Below, in pieces: positions 36,162 through 46,402 of a stretch of DNA of 64,000 nt. The DNA is from Hyphomicrobiales bacterium (GTDB taxonomy: Bacteria > Pseudomonadota > Alphaproteobacteria > Rhizobiales > Rhizobiaceae). Location of the stretch: contig UBMP01000025.1 in NCBI GenBank assembly GCA_900466575.1, positions 62,001 through 126,000 on the forward strand, written 5' to 3'. Under the pieces are notes generated by a model that saw nothing but the letters and a program-made list of their open reading frames with translations, was not told the DNA's origin and made no database searches. How positions within the stretch are numbered: position 1 is the first letter of the stretch; each line of letters opens with the position of its first letter. Made by a program: the position numbers and the translations under genes.

Positions 36162-37148
36162 TCAGCCGAAGCGATCCCGCCAGGCGGGCTGCGTTCCGGC
36201 CTGCGGAAGGGCTGTGGCCGCGTAGACGCCGCGCGCCACGGCGCGAGCCATGACGAGCGTCGCAAGATGGCAAAGCTCGAAATAATCGCCGGCGCTCGTC
36301 ATCTGTTTCTCGCCGGTTGCTGCGGAGAAGATCGTATCGCCATCGGCCGGCAGGTGGGCGGGCAGGATGGCGCGGGCGAGCCCGTCATGCGCCATGATGG
36401 AGAGACGATGCGTCTGCGCCTTGGTCAGTTGCGCGTCCGTCGCCACGAGACCGATCGTGGTCGAAGTCAGGTTCAGGCCCTTGATGCGCATGGCGACATC
36501 GTTTTCGGAGAAGCTGGCAGGAAGACCCAGGCCGCCGAACTCTCCGTCACGCTCGAAGGGCGCAGACCAGAAATGCGGGCCCTCGCCCACCACCGCCGTG
36601 CCCAATGCATTGACGGCAACGATCGCCCCGATGGTCAGTCCACTCTTTGTCCGGGCAGAAGCCGAGCCAAGCCCGCCCTTCAATGTTCCGGTCGTAGCCC
36701 CCGTGCCGGCGCCGACTGTGCCGAGATCGAACGCGCCGGTTCTGGCCGCCTTGTAAGCGTCATAGCCCATGTCGCGATAGGGGGATTGCAGACCCCAATC
36801 CTTGTTGCCACCGTTGAGCAGGTCCATCAGGATCGCCTGCGGCACGATCGGCACACGGACATTGCCGACCTCGAAGCCGCGTCCATCGGCGCGAAGCCCT
36901 GCCTGCACGCCACCCGCCGCATCGAGCCCGAAAGCCGAGCCGCCGGACAGCACGAAGGCATCCACCTGCTCGACCAGCATGGACGGGTCCAGCAGCGCCG
37001 TGTCGCGTCCGCCCGGCGCGCCGCCCAGAACCGTACCGGAGGCAGTGGCCGGCTTGTCAAAGACGATCGTGGTGACGCCCGAGCCAAGATGAAGATCGGT
37101 TGTATGGCCGATGGAAATTCCGGCAATATCGGTGATGAGATTGAGCAT
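36162..37148 (-). CDS. P1-family (DmpA-like) peptidase
   Basis: 328 residues. An N-terminal-nucleophile hydrolase of the S58 family (DmpA, BapA), made as a precursor and cut into two chains. The opening [27 protein letters not shown] and [14 protein letters not shown] are typical; the probable autocleavage site lies in [10 protein letters not shown] around residue 190, where Gly-Ser fits. Substrates may be aminopeptides or beta-peptides; not predictable here. AGGAGG precedes the ATG by seven bases. Divergent from pyrE. Confidence 0.88.
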   Translation of the reverse strand: MLNLITDIAGISIGHTTDLHLGSGVTTIVFDKPATASGTVLGGAPGGRDTALLDPSMLVEQVDAFVLSGGSAFGLDAAGGVQAGLRADGRGFEVGNVRVPIVPQAILMDLLNGGNKDWGLQSPYRDMGYDAYKAARTGAFDLGTVGAGTGATTGTLKGGLGSASARTKSGLTIGAIVAVNALGTAVVGEGPHFWSAPFERDGEFGGLGLPASFSENDVAMRIKGLNLTSTTIGLVATDAQLTKAQTHRLSIMAHDGLARAILPAHLPADGDTIFSAATGEKQMTSAGDYFELCHLATLVMARAVARGVYAATALPQAGTQPAWRDRFG

Positions 37149-37278
37149 GGCGGCCTCCTTGTGCGGCGGATATGACCACGGCTGGGCCTCACATGAAAGG
37201 GCGAAAAGGGTCGCAGGAGACTGGAAATCACCCGTCTTGCCTGCTATGCGCGTGCAAGTTCAGGCAGGAGAGCGCGCG

Positions 37279-37977
37279 ATGTTCCAGAACACCTTCCCCG
37301 ACAAGACCGTGATGGCCGATCTGATGGCGAAAATGCTTTGGGAGTGCAAGGCAGTGCATTTTCGCCCGGAACAGCCCTACAAGCTGGCCTCCGGCCTGCA
37401 CAGCCCGGTCTATATCGACTGCCGCAAGCTGCTCTCCTATCCGCGCATTCGTTCCGCCATCATGGATTTTGCCGCCGCGACCCTCCTTTCCGAAGTCGGC
37501 TTCGAGCAGTTCGACTGCATTGCCGGCGGCGAGACGGCTGGCATTCCCTTTGCCGCACTTCTGGCCGACCGTCTGGCGCTGCCGATGATCTACGTGCGCA
37601 AGCAGCCGAAGGGGCATGGGCGCGGCGCACAGATCGAAGGCGTGATGCCCGAGGGTGCGCGCGTGCTGGTCATCGAGGACCTGACCTCGGCCGGCACGTC
37701 GATCTTCACCTTCATCAACGCGGTCCGCGCCGCCGGCGGCGTGGTCGATCACGGCATGGCACTGTTCTTCTACGGCATCTTCCCGGAAGCCGAAGCGCGC
37801 TTCGTCAACGGCAAGATTCAGATGCATCATGTTGCCACCTGGCGGAACGTGCTGAAGATTGCGCGCGAACAGAAGCTGTTCGACGACGAGAAGCTGGCCT
37901 CCGTCGAAGAATTCCTCAACGCGCCGGTCAAGTGGTCGGCTGCGCATGGCGGCGTTTCGGAACTGCCAACCGCCTGA
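37279..37977 (+). CDS. pyrE: Orotate phosphoribosyltransferase
   Basis: 232 residues. PyrE joins orotate to PRPP in UMP synthesis. The PRPP motif [13 protein letters not shown] is intact, and [17 protein letters not shown] holds the flexible-loop Lys residues. [22 protein letters not shown] in parts ([16 protein letters not shown]) binds the substrate. The ATG at 37279 follows AGGAG by about nine bases; the open frame upstream overlaps the P1 peptidase. The kinase gene 84 bases downstream may be co-transcribed. Confidence 0.96.
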   Translation: MFQNTFPDKTVMADLMAKMLWECKAVHFRPEQPYKLASGLHSPVYIDCRKLLSYPRIRSAIMDFAAATLLSEVGFEQFDCIAGGETAGIPFAALLADRLALPMIYVRKQPKGHGRGAQIEGVMPEGARVLVIEDLTSAGTSIFTFINAVRAAGGVVDHGMALFFYGIFPEAEARFVNGKIQMHHVATWRNVLKIAREQKLFDDEKLASVEEFLNAPVKWSAAHGGVSELPTA

Positions 37978-38061
37978 TTTCATCTGGATTTAATATTCGA
38001 GGCCTTGGCTTGTGGCGGGGGCTATATTAAATCGATTGAAGAAACTTCTGGGAGAAACACC

Positions 38062-38988
38062 ATGATCCTTTGCTGTGGCGAAGCGCTGATCGACATGCTG
38101 CCGCGCGAAACGACGCTCGGCGAGAACGCCTATGCCCCTTACGCGGGCGGCGCGATCTTCAATACAGCGATTGCGCTCGGTCGCCTGGGGGTTCCGACAT
38201 CCTTCTTCACCGGCCTCTCGGATGACATGCTGGGCGACGTGTTGCGCGAAACGCTGACTGCCTCCGGCGTCGACTATTCGCCGGCTGCGATCTCCTCGCG
38301 CCCGACCACGGTCGCCTTTGTCAAGCTGGTCAACGGCTCCGCCACCTACGCCTTCTATGATGAAAACACGGCTGGTCGCATGATCACGCGCGCCGATCTG
38401 CCGAAACTCGGCGACGATTGCGAGGCCATGCATTTCGGCGCGATCAGCCTGATCCCCGACCCGTGCGGCGATGCCTATGAGGCGCTGCTGACGCGCGAGG
38501 CCAACAAGCGCGTCATCTCACTCGACCCCAATATCCGCCCCGGCTTCATCAAGGACAAGCCGGCGCATATGGCGCGCATCAAGCGCATGGCGGCGCTGTC
38601 GGACATCGTCAAGTTTTCCGACGAGGATCTGGAATGGTTCGGCATGGGGCATGACCATGCGGCCCTTGCCGCGCACTGGCTGAACCACGGCGCCAAGCTC
38701 GTGATCATTACACGCGGCGCGGATGGTGCCGACGGCTACACGCAGAATTTCAAGGTCACGGCACCCAGTGAAAAGGTCACCGTCGTCGATACCGTGGGCG
38801 CGGGTGACACATTCGACGCCGGCGTTCTCGCCTCGCTGAAGATGAAGGGCCTGCTGACCAAGGCGCAGGTGGCTTCGCTGAGCCAGGGCGATGTGCATGA
38901 TGCGCTGATGCTCGCCGCAAAGGTCGCGGCGGTCACGGTCTCACGCGCCGGGGCAAATCCACCTTGGGCGAAGGAAGTCGGGCTCTGA
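38062..38988 (+). CDS. PfkB-family sugar kinase, probable fructokinase
   Basis: 308 residues of the ribokinase fold. The N-terminal GG motif lies in YAPYAGGAIFNTAIALGRLG, and the anion-hole/catalytic motif DTVGAGDTFDAG with the catalytic Asp is near residue 250. Sequence feel and the nearby pgi fit fructokinase, but ribokinase-like specificity cannot be excluded. GGGAGA lies eight bases before the ATG. Its TGA abuts the stop of the convergent GST gene with no base between (38986-38991 reads TGATCA). Confidence 0.88.
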   Translation: MILCCGEALIDMLPRETTLGENAYAPYAGGAIFNTAIALGRLGVPTSFFTGLSDDMLGDVLRETLTASGVDYSPAAISSRPTTVAFVKLVNGSATYAFYDENTAGRMITRADLPKLGDDCEAMHFGAISLIPDPCGDAYEALLTREANKRVISLDPNIRPGFIKDKPAHMARIKRMAALSDIVKFSDEDLEWFGMGHDHAALAAHWLNHGAKLVIITRGADGADGYTQNFKVTAPSEKVTVVDTVGAGDTFDAGVLASLKMKGLLTKAQVASLSQGDVHDALMLAAKVAAVTVSRAGANPPWAKEVGL

Positions 38989-39642
38989 TCAGAACTCGAC
39001 CTCGAGTTCGACAATCTCCGCCGGCTCGGCTTCAGCGCCGGCGATCCATTCCTGCATGAGCGGCCAGGCGAAGATGTGGTCGCAATAGGCCTTCAGCTTG
39101 GGGTCAAGCTCCACCGCATAGGTGACGAAGCGGGAGCAGACGGGCGCGAACATCGCATCGGCGATGGTGGGCGTCTGGCCGAAAAGCCAGGGGCCGCCAT
39201 AGGTGTCGAGGCATTCGGTCCAGATTTCCTTGACCCGCTCGACATCGGGGCGCGCGCCGGAGAAGATCTTGAAGCTCTTGTAGCGCGTGCGGATGTTCAT
39301 CGGCAGGGCCGAGCGCATGTTCTGGAAGCCCGAATGCATTTCGCCGGAGACGGCACGGCAGATGGCACGCGCGGCCTGATCATAAGGCAGAAGACCGGCG
39401 GACGGGTTCCATTCGTTCATGTATTCCGCGATGGCCAGCGTATCCCAGACGGTGACTACGCCATGGGTCAGGCGCGGCACGAGCACGGAGGGCGAGAGCA
39501 GCAGAAGTTCCTTGCGGTTCTTTTCGTCCGGCGGGGCCACGACCTCGGTGAATTCGAGACCCGCCATCTTGCAGAGCAGCCAGCCGCGCAGCGACCATGA
39601 AGAGTAGTTCTTGGACGAAATGGTCAATTCGGCTGACAGCAT
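38989..39642 (-). CDS. Glutathione S-transferase family protein
   Basis: 217 residues. The thioredoxin-like N-domain holds ISSKNYSSWSLRGWLL (the SxxxR type of active-site helix), LSPSVLVPRLTHG with the cis-Pro, and WDTLAIAEYMNE that binds glutathione. The helical C-domain ends WLFGQTPTIADAMFAPV. Substrate unknown; such proteins are often maleylacetoacetate-isomerase-like or stress-linked. The ATG at 39642 follows GAGGGG by eight bases. Divergent from the PHB depolymerase gene. Confidence 0.88.
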   Translation of the reverse strand: MLSAELTISSKNYSSWSLRGWLLCKMAGLEFTEVVAPPDEKNRKELLLLSPSVLVPRLTHGVVTVWDTLAIAEYMNEWNPSAGLLPYDQAARAICRAVSGEMHSGFQNMRSALPMNIRTRYKSFKIFSGARPDVERVKEIWTECLDTYGGPWLFGQTPTIADAMFAPVCSRFVTYAVELDPKLKAYCDHIFAWPLMQEWIAGAEAEPAEIVELEVEF

Positions 39643-39738
39643 GATTTCCACCCCTCGGTACGCCTGACAATATCTTCTGGCAACGGGATCGAAAATGCAC
39701 TAGCTTTTTGCATTGCACAAGAAGGAGATTGCCAGCTT

Positions 39739-40953
39739 ATGCTTTATCAGGCCTACCAGCTGCAGGACGATTTGATCGGCCCGTTCCGCAAGGCAGCAAA
39801 ATTCTGGATGCGCATGGGCAATTGGGGTTTCGGGCCGCTGACCCGCAACGCGAACCAGCAGTTCCTGGCAGCGCTTGAAATGGTTTCGCGCTTCGAACTG
39901 ACCCATACCCGCCCCGATTTTGGCATCACCGAGGTCGCGACGGGCAACCAGGTCGTGCCGGTGCGCGAAGAGGTGGCGCTGGAACTGCCCTTCGGCAAGC
40001 TCCTTCATTTCGTCAAAGACATCGACGCGCTGCAGCCGCGCGTGCTGGTCGTTGCGCCCTTGTCCGGCCATTTCTCGACCCTGCTCGCTGGCACGGTGAA
40101 GACGCTGCTGCAGGACCATGACGTCTACATCACCGATTGGACCAATGCGCGCGACGTCCCGCTCTCAGAAGGGCATTTCGGCGTCGAGGACTACATTACC
40201 TATCTCATCCGTTTCCTCGAAGAGATCGGGCCGGGCGCGCACATCCTCGCCGTCTGTCAGCCCTGCGTGCAAGCGCTTTGCGCGGTCTCCGTCATGTCGG
40301 AAGAGAACCACCCGGCGACACCGAAGACGATGACGCTGATGGCCGGCCCCATCGATCCGCGCGAAAGCCCCACCGAGGTCAACGAACTGGCAGTGAAGAA
40401 ATCGCTGGAATGGTTCGAGAATTCGATGATCTCGACCGTGCCCTATCGCTATGCCGGCGGCGGGCGCAAGGTCTATCCGGGCTTCCTGCAGCTCATCGCC
40501 TTCATGTCGATGAACATGGAGCGTCACAAGAAGGCGCATGCCAAGCTCTACGACCATCTGGCCAAGGGCGAAGTGAAGGAAGCCGAGAAGATCAAGACCT
40601 TCTACGACGAGTATTTCTCGGTGCTGGACCTGACGGAAGAATTCTACATCGAGACCATCGACCGCATCTTCCAGAAGGCGGAACTCGCCACCGGCGACTT
40701 CCACTATATGGGCCGGCCGGTCAATCCCGGCGCGATCCGCAAGACGGCGCTTCTGACTGTCGAAGGCGGCCGCGACGACATCTGCGCGCTCGGCCAGACG
40801 GCGGCGGCGCATGACCTCTGCAACTCACTACGTCCGCATCTGAAGCGGCACCATCTGCAGGCCAATGTCGGGCACTATGGCGTATTCAACGGGCGCCACT
40901 GGAATAACGAGATTTATCCGGTGGTGCGGAACCATATTCTGATGATGGAGTGA
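39739..40953 (+). CDS. phaZ: Intracellular poly(3-hydroxybutyrate) depolymerase
   Basis: 404 residues of the PhaZ intracellular depolymerase family, which mobilises stored PHB. It has an alpha/beta-hydrolase fold in which the nucleophile is a Cys in AVCQPCVQAL rather than a Ser; VLVVAPLSGHFSTLL and YITDWTNARDVP are also characteristic, and the C-terminal His lies in VGHYGVFNGRHW. It is the only PHB gene in the window. A large palindromic repeat follows, before the convergent pgi. Confidence 0.93.
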   Translation: MLYQAYQLQDDLIGPFRKAAKFWMRMGNWGFGPLTRNANQQFLAALEMVSRFELTHTRPDFGITEVATGNQVVPVREEVALELPFGKLLHFVKDIDALQPRVLVVAPLSGHFSTLLAGTVKTLLQDHDVYITDWTNARDVPLSEGHFGVEDYITYLIRFLEEIGPGAHILAVCQPCVQALCAVSVMSEENHPATPKTMTLMAGPIDPRESPTEVNELAVKKSLEWFENSMISTVPYRYAGGGRKVYPGFLQLIAFMSMNMERHKKAHAKLYDHLAKGEVKEAEKIKTFYDEYFSVLDLTEEFYIETIDRIFQKAELATGDFHYMGRPVNPGAIRKTALLTVEGGRDDICALGQTAAAHDLCNSLRPHLKRHHLQANVGHYGVFNGRHWNNEIYPVVRNHILMME

Positions 40954-40970
40954 GGGGAGCGGATAGCGAG

Positions 40971-41154
40971 CCCCCTCTCTTGCGATTTCTCACACTTAGC
41001 TAAAGCTAAGATGTTGAAATCGCTTTCTCCCCCACCAAGGGGGAGACTGGAATCCGCGGGGGCCGGCATTCTCCCCATCTCCCCCTTGGTGGGGGAGAAA
41101 GCAAAATCACGGTCTTAGCCGAAGGCTAAGTCGTAGATTTTGCAAGAGAGGGGG
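40971..41154. repeat. Composite palindromic intergenic repeat
   Basis: Nested inverted repeats fill the gap between convergent phaZ and pgi. Outer arms of 13 bp (40971-40983 and 41142-41154) match perfectly; inner arms of 25 bp (41022-41046 and 41078-41102) also match perfectly; each side carries a small hairpin, CTTAGCT/AGCTAAG (40995-41010) and CTTAGCC/GGCTAAG (41114-41130). No coding capacity. It resembles mosaic palindromic elements known from rhizobia (RIME-like); it may also end both transcripts. Confidence 0.85.
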
Positions 41155-41184
41155 TCCGGCGTTGCTCTCCGACACAACCGGCCG

Positions 41185-42810
41185 TCACTCAGCCTTCGAC
41201 CGCAACGCCGCAACCAGCCCCGCCGTCGACGAATCCAGCCCGTCCGTTCCCTTCGTGCCCTGCACGACCGGCAGCAGACCTGTCGCCAGTTCTTTGCCCA
41301 GCTCCACGCCCCACTGGTCGAACGAGTTGATGCCAAACATCACGCCTTCGACGAAGACGCGGTGTTCGTAGAGGGCGATGAGGCGGCCGAGCGCGAAGGG
41401 GGTCAGCCTGTCATAGACCATCGTCACCGACGGGCGGTTGCCGGTGAAGACGCGGTGGGGGGCGATCTTTTCGGCTTCGTCTTCAGCCCATTTCTGGGCG
41501 AGAAGCTGCGCCTTGGCTTCCGCCTTGGTACGACCCTTCAGCAGCGCCTGGGACTGCGCGAGGCAGTTCGACATCAGCAGTTCGTGCTGGTAGCGCAGCT
41601 CCGGCTCGAAGCCGTTGGCGGCGATCATGAACTCGACCGGGATGATGTCCGTGCCCTGATGCAGGAGCTGGAAGAAGGCGTGCTGGCCATTGGTGCCGGG
41701 CTCGCCCCAGACAACCGGGCCGGAAGAGCCATCGACCGGCGAACCGTCGACGACCACGCCCTTGCCGTTCGATTCCATGTCGAGCTGCTGGAGATAGGCG
41801 GCAAAGCGCGACAGGCGCTGGTCATAGGGAATGACGGCGCGTGAGGTGTAGCCCAAGACATTCCGCTGATACCAGCCGACCATGCCGAGGATCATGGGCA
41901 GGTTCTTCTCGAAGGGGGCCGAGCGGAAATGTGTATCGACCGCATAGGCGCCATCGAGGAAGGCGCCGAAATTCTTCGAGCCGACCGAGATCATCAGCGG
42001 CAGGCCGATGGCCGACCAGATGGAATAGCGACCGCCGACCCAGTCCCAGAAACCGAAGACGCGCGCACTGTCGATGCCGAAGGCCGCGACCTTGTCGAGC
42101 GCGGTCGAGACGGCGGCGAAGTGGTGGCCGACGGCCGCCTCGCCGAGCTTGTCGGCGATGAAGGCGCGAGCCGATTTCGCATTGGTCATCGTTTCAATGG
42201 TCGTGAAGGTCTTGGAGGCGATGATGAACAGCGTCGTTTCGGGGTCGAGCAACTTCAGCGTGTCAGCGATATGCGCGGGATCGACGTTCGAGACGTAGTG
42301 GGCGCGCGGGCCGTCGTGATAAGGCGCCAAGGCCAGCGTCGTCATGGCCGGGCCGAGGTCGGAGCCGCCGATGCCGATATTGACGATGTCGGTGAATTTC
42401 TTGCCCGTCGCACCGGCGATCTTGCCGGAGCGGATGCCATCGGAAAAGGCGCCCATGGCGGCAAGCACGGCATTGACGTCCGGCATGACATCGGCACCAT
42501 CGACGATGACCGGGGTGTTGGCCCTATTGCGCAGCGCCGTATGAAGAACCGCGCGCTTTTCCGTGAGGTTGATCTTCTCGCCGGCAAACATGGCCTCACG
42601 CTTGGCGGCGACGCCAGCCTTCTCGGCCGCCTCCGCGAGCAGCGTCATGATCTTCGGGTTGACGGCCGATTTGGAGAAATCGAGCAGCAGGTCGCCGAGG
42701 CCGATGCTGTAGCGGGAGAAGCGGTCCGGGTCGGCGACGAAGGCTGCGCGGATATCGGTCGCCGCGGTTTCGGCGACGGCGTCACGAAGGGCTTTGACGA
42801 TGGATTTCAT
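41185..42810 (-). CDS. pgi: Glucose-6-phosphate isomerase
   Basis: 541 residues. Pgi interconverts glucose-6-phosphate and fructose-6-phosphate. Signature segments are [31 protein letters not shown] (catalytic Glu and His) and [11 protein letters not shown] near the C-terminus. The ATG at 42810 follows GGAGAG by six bases; the frame opens eight codons earlier without support. It is transcribed alone; a 194-base gap with the praR terminator lies upstream. Confidence 0.97.
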   Translation of the reverse strand: MKSIVKALRDAVAETAATDIRAAFVADPDRFSRYSIGLGDLLLDFSKSAVNPKIMTLLAEAAEKAGVAAKREAMFAGEKINLTEKRAVLHTALRNRANTPVIVDGADVMPDVNAVLAAMGAFSDGIRSGKIAGATGKKFTDIVNIGIGGSDLGPAMTTLALAPYHDGPRAHYVSNVDPAHIADTLKLLDPETTLFIIASKTFTTIETMTNAKSARAFIADKLGEAAVGHHFAAVSTALDKVAAFGIDSARVFGFWDWVGGRYSIWSAIGLPLMISVGSKNFGAFLDGAYAVDTHFRSAPFEKNLPMILGMVGWYQRNVLGYTSRAVIPYDQRLSRFAAYLQQLDMESNGKGVVVDGSPVDGSSGPVVWGEPGTNGQHAFFQLLHQGTDIIPVEFMIAANGFEPELRYQHELLMSNCLAQSQALLKGRTKAEAKAQLLAQKWAEDEAEKIAPHRVFTGNRPSVTMVYDRLTPFALGRLIALYEHRVFVEGVMFGINSFDQWGVELGKELATGLLPVVQGTKGTDGLDSSTAGLVAALRSKAE

Positions 42811-42939
42811 GTCTTCTCTCCTCGGGGCTCGCACCCAGTCGGCCGGGAGCGAAAAGTTTGACCGTTCGGGCCTGAGTCTTAAGACATCAATCGATTTAAA
42901 GAAAGGCGTTTACGTGGCCCCGTCCGCATTTTAGCGACC

Positions 42940-42973
42940 AAAACAAAAGCGCCGGACGAGACCGCCCGGCGCT
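42940..42973 (-). terminator. Rho-independent terminator of praR
   Basis: AGCGCCGG (42948-42955) and CCGGCGCT (42966-42973) form an 8-bp stem with a ten-base loop; on the minus strand TTTTGTTTTGG follows. It lies 31 bases after the praR stop. Confidence 0.8.
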
Positions 42974-43004
42974 CATTGAGAAACCGCCCTCTACAACCAA
43001 AGCG

Positions 43005-43424
43005 TCAGTCGACGTCAGCTTCTGCCGCCAGTGCCTTGACCAGTTCGACGACCTTGCGACGCACCTTGGCGTCATTGATCTTCACGAAGGCGCGGTTGAG
43101 CTGAAGCCCTTCCGAGGAGGACAGGAAATCGACCACGTAGTTGGAGCTTGAGGCTTCCGCCATGCCCGATTGCCCGGACGACGTGTCACCAGGCGCGTCT
43201 TCAAAGAAGAAAGAAACCGGCACGTTCAGAATGTTGGAAATGTTCTGCAGGCGGCTGGCGCCAACGCGGTTCGTGCCCTTCTCGTACTTCTGGATCTGCT
43301 GGAAGGTGATCCCGAGGCTTTCACCCAGCTTTTCCTGACTCATGCCGAGCATCGTTCTGCGGAGACGAATACGACTGCCGACGTGAATGTCGATCGGGTT
43401 CGGTTTTTTCTTGTTAACGACCAT
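43005..43424 (-). CDS. praR: XRE-family regulator PraR/PhrR
   Basis: 139 residues. A helix-turn-helix of the XRE type spans about residues 12-70: GSRIRLRRTMLGMSQEKLGESLGI, given in parts RIRLRRTMLGMSQ and KLGESLGITFQQIQKYEKG. A Ser/Gly-rich linker and a short C-terminal helical domain (INDAKVRRKVVELVKAL) follow. By position after lnt and by sequence it matches PraR, which represses quorum-sensing genes in R. leguminosarum, and PhrR, described as acid-inducible beside actA (lnt) in Sinorhizobium. The 158-base gap upstream probably carries its promoter. Confidence 0.87.
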   Translation of the reverse strand: MVVNKKKPNPIDIHVGSRIRLRRTMLGMSQEKLGESLGITFQQIQKYEKGTNRVGASRLQNISNILNVPVSFFFEDAPGDTSSGQSGMAEASSSNYVVDFLSSSEGLQLNRAFVKINDAKVRRKVVELVKALAAEADVD

Positions 43425-43582
43425 TTTAGTGCCCTGACTTGACTAAGCTGCGGAGTATCCCAGCTGCACAGTTTCATAACTTTGAGGCAAGACTTCGCCC
43501 GTGGGTTACGCCCCCACTTCGCGCAACACGGGATATCCACCATCGCGGCGCACTATGCATTTTCAGGGGTTTCCGGTCAATT

Positions 43583-45163
43583 CTAACGAAAAATAAAACT
43601 AACGCGAGAAAAAGCTGCAATCAGGAAAATTAGCACGGTCAACAACCAAAAGTTCGTACTTCTCGCAGAACTGTTCAACGATGAAACAGATTTTAGCGTG
43701 AAAGTTGAATCAACTATACCAGAGGTATAAATTGATGCCCCTGAAATTATCTGCCCATCTGCCGCAATAATTGCGGAAATCCCGCTGTTTGCACTGCGGA
43801 TCATCGGCATACCCAGCTCAACTGCGGTCACACGAGCCTGTTGAAAATGCTGGTAAGGGCCCGGCGTCCTGCCGAACCAGATGTCGTTCGTGAGGTTGAT
43901 CAGCGCCGAGGCACGGGACACGGCCGGGCCGATCTCCCCAGGGAATATCGCCTCGTAGCAGATCAGCGGATAGAGCTGGCGACCGCCCGGAAGGGTCAGA
44001 AGGTTGGGGGAGACGGCAGCTGTATAGCCTCCGGGCAGGGCCGCGATCGTGTCGATGCCCCAGGAGCGCAGCAGATCCGCAAACGGCATGTATTCGCCGA
44101 ATGGAACAAGATGGACCTTGTCCGCCGCCGATACGATCTGGCCTTCGCTGTCGAAGACATAGGCAGAGTTGTAGTAGCGGCGGGGGGACCCGGCGCCCGC
44201 ATCTTCTGCACGGACAGTGCCTGCAATCAGCGTCTGCTTGTCATGAAGCAGCTCGGCAAGCCGGGTGAAGGCCTCCTGCTTTTCCGTCAGGATGAAGGGA
44301 ATTGCGGTTTCCGGCCACACGATCAGGTCCGGCTTCTTGCCGCCTTCTGGCGGCAGCTTGCTCAGCGCCAGCAGCTTGTCGAAGATGGCGTTGCGGCTCT
44401 CATCGGTATCGCCTTCATCAAGACCGATAACGGGTTGGACGAGACGGACGCTGATTTCGCTCTTGCCCGGCCGCGCGGCAAAGCGCTGCATGGCCCAGTG
44501 GCCATAGCCAAAATCGGCAGCCAGAAGGAGCGCGGCCAGCACAATCCCCACTTTCGCGCCCTTCCCGGTGCCAAGCAGCGCCGGCATCGCAAAGACGAAG
44601 ACGGCGAGAAGGGTCATCCCCTCGACACCGATCAGACGCACCGGCTGCATCATGATCGGGACCGGCATGGCGGTATAGCCGATGGCGTTCCATGGAAAGC
44701 CTGTGAACAGGAAGCTGCGCAGCCATTCGAGGATCGCAAAGGTGACAGCGAGCATGGCGATTCGGCCGAGACCATCGGGCCACAGCAGACGCGCCAGCGC
44801 AGCGGCGAGACCATAGAAGATGGCCAGAACGGCCGGCAGGCCGGCAACGGCCAGCGGCACCGCCCATTTGAAATTGGGATCGGCCAGAAGTGGGCTCGCG
44901 AGCCACCACAGGCCGGCGACAAAGTAACCAAAGCCGAACATCCAACCGACACCGAAAGCCGGCAGGATACGTCCGAGAAGTCCACTTTCCGGCGAGCCAG
45001 CCGCACCGTCAATCAGCCAGACGAGCAGGGTGAAAGCAATGAACATGGCGGCAAAGACATTGAGCGGTGGTAGCGCCAGCGCCCCGATGGCGCCTGCGGC
45101 AAGCGCAATCAGCGCCCGCTTCCATCCCCAGCTCAAGATGACGCTGCTTGCCAGTCTTTCCAT
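43583..45163 (-). CDS. lnt: Apolipoprotein N-acyltransferase
   Basis: 526 residues. Lnt adds the third acyl chain to lipoproteins. About six transmembrane helices fill residues 10-220, followed by a periplasmic nitrilase domain with the catalytic Glu in VWPETAIPF, a Lys region after LHDKQTLIAGTV, and the nucleophile Cys in YPLICYEAIFPGE. SALINLTNDIWFGRTPGPYQHFQ is typical (in parts). The gene called actA in Sinorhizobium, needed for acid tolerance, is its homologue. It follows corC in the same direction. Confidence 0.95.
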   Translation of the reverse strand: MERLASSVILSWGWKRALIALAAGAIGALALPPLNVFAAMFIAFTLLVWLIDGAAGSPESGLLGRILPAFGVGWMFGFGYFVAGLWWLASPLLADPNFKWAVPLAVAGLPAVLAIFYGLAAALARLLWPDGLGRIAMLAVTFAILEWLRSFLFTGFPWNAIGYTAMPVPIMMQPVRLIGVEGMTLLAVFVFAMPALLGTGKGAKVGIVLAALLLAADFGYGHWAMQRFAARPGKSEISVRLVQPVIGLDEGDTDESRNAIFDKLLALSKLPPEGGKKPDLIVWPETAIPFILTEKQEAFTRLAELLHDKQTLIAGTVRAEDAGAGSPRRYYNSAYVFDSEGQIVSAADKVHLVPFGEYMPFADLLRSWGIDTIAALPGGYTAAVSPNLLTLPGGRQLYPLICYEAIFPGEIGPAVSRASALINLTNDIWFGRTPGPYQHFQQARVTAVELGMPMIRSANSGISAIIAADGQIISGASIYTSGIVDSTFTLKSVSSLNSSARSTNFWLLTVLIFLIAAFSRVSFIFR

Positions 45164-45238
45164 GCTTCACGCCCGAATTAGTGCAAGACGGAGCCGTCCG
45201 GCCCCATCGAAAGGGCCGAAACCGCCACGAAATTGCGC

Positions 45239-46390
45239 TCAATCTAGGGCGGGAGGCTTGCCCGGGCCTGCCGACTGGACCGCCATGGGTTCCAGTTCCT
45301 GCTCGCCCTTTGCCTGCACGCGGCGGCGCGGCGCGACGCGCTTGCGGGTAATGCGCACCTTCTTGATGCGGCGCGGATCGGCTTCCAGAACATGGAATTC
45401 GAAACCGGGAAGCGCCTGAACCACCTCGCCGCGCACGGGAATGCGACCGAGCGAGGAGAAGATCAGGCCGCCCAGCGTGTCCACGTCTTCGAGTTGCTCG
45501 CGGATGTCGAAATCCGGCCCGACGAGCTCTGCGATCTCTTCAAGTTCCGCGCGGGCATCCGCAATGAACACATCGTCGGACGTCTTTCGGATCATGACTT
45601 CGTCGTCGTCATGCTCGTCCTCGATATCGCCGACGACCATTTCGACGATGTCCTCCAGCGAGACGAGGCCATCGGTGCCGCCATATTCGTCGATGACAAG
45701 CGCCATCTGGATGCGCGAGGCCTGCATGCGGGCCATCAGATCCGAGGCGAGCATCGACGGCGGCACGAAGAGAAGCTGCCTTATGATGCCGGTTTCAGAC
45801 AGCGGCTTATTGATGTCGATGCGGCCAAGGTCGAAGGCGGGCTTGGGCGCGCGCGCGGCGGGCTTTTCCTCCGTCCCCGCTGCGATGGCGGCTGCCTTTG
45901 CTGCCGATGCGGCGCGGCTCGACGTGCGACGCTTGTTGCGCGCCTGTTTCATGACCCAGGAGAGCAGGTCGCGGATATGGACCATGCCGCGTGGGTCGTC
46001 GAGCGTGTCGCAATAGACCGGCATTCTCGAGCGGCCCGAATCTTCAAAGAGAACCATGAGATCGCCGACCGTGATGCTCTGATCTACCGCCTCGATGTCG
46101 ACCCGCGGCACCATGACATCCTCCACGCGGACTTCGCGGAAACGCAGGATGTTGTGCAGCATGGCCCTTTCGCTCGGGGAAAAGGCGGCATTGCTATCCG
46201 GATCGGCGAGCAGGGCGTCGGCGATATTCTCGCGCAGGCTCGATCCGTTGGACGGCTTGAAAAGGCGCGCGGCCCAGCTCCTCAGGGGATTGCCGTTCTT
46301 CAGCGCGCCGGAGGGACTGCCGCCCTCCTCGGAAACTGACGCGCCATTTTCATCGCCCGCCGCTCGTGTCGTGTCAGATATGTCGCTCAT
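45239..46390 (-). CDS. CorC/TlyC-like CBS-domain protein
   Basis: 383 residues. Two CBS domains span about 75-270, starting VEDVMVPRVDIEAVD and SRMPVYCDTLDDPRGMVHIRDLL (given in two parts), and a CorC/HlyC transporter-associated domain follows (DTLGGLIFSSLGRIPVRGE). Between the CBS halves is an unusual basic, Ala-rich insert about residues 145-185. The first 40 residues are variable and acidic. Such proteins are linked to magnesium/cobalt efflux; the hemolysin name is historical. It follows ybeY by 12 bases. Confidence 0.9.
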   Translation of the reverse strand: MSDISDTTRAAGDENGASVSEEGGSPSGALKNGNPLRSWAARLFKPSNGSSLRENIADALLADPDSNAAFSPSERAMLHNILRFREVRVEDVMVPRVDIEAVDQSITVGDLMVLFEDSGRSRMPVYCDTLDDPRGMVHIRDLLSWVMKQARNKRRTSSRAASAAKAAAIAAGTEEKPAARAPKPAFDLGRIDINKPLSETGIIRQLLFVPPSMLASDLMARMQASRIQMALVIDEYGGTDGLVSLEDIVEMVVGDIEDEHDDDEVMIRKTSDDVFIADARAELEEIAELVGPDFDIREQLEDVDTLGGLIFSSLGRIPVRGEVVQALPGFEFHVLEADPRRIKKVRITRKRVAPRRRVQAKGEQELEPMAVQSAGPGKPPALD

Positions 46391-46402
46391 TGTCTCCAGG
46401 GA

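Noticed and set aside
40971-41154. Insertion sequence or miniature transposon.
   Set aside because: No coding sequence and no obvious target-site duplication; it is better described as a palindromic intergenic repeat.
43841-45073. A 410-codon plus-strand frame.
   Set aside because: It is antisense to lnt and has the low-complexity Arg/Gln/His make-up of a shadow frame.
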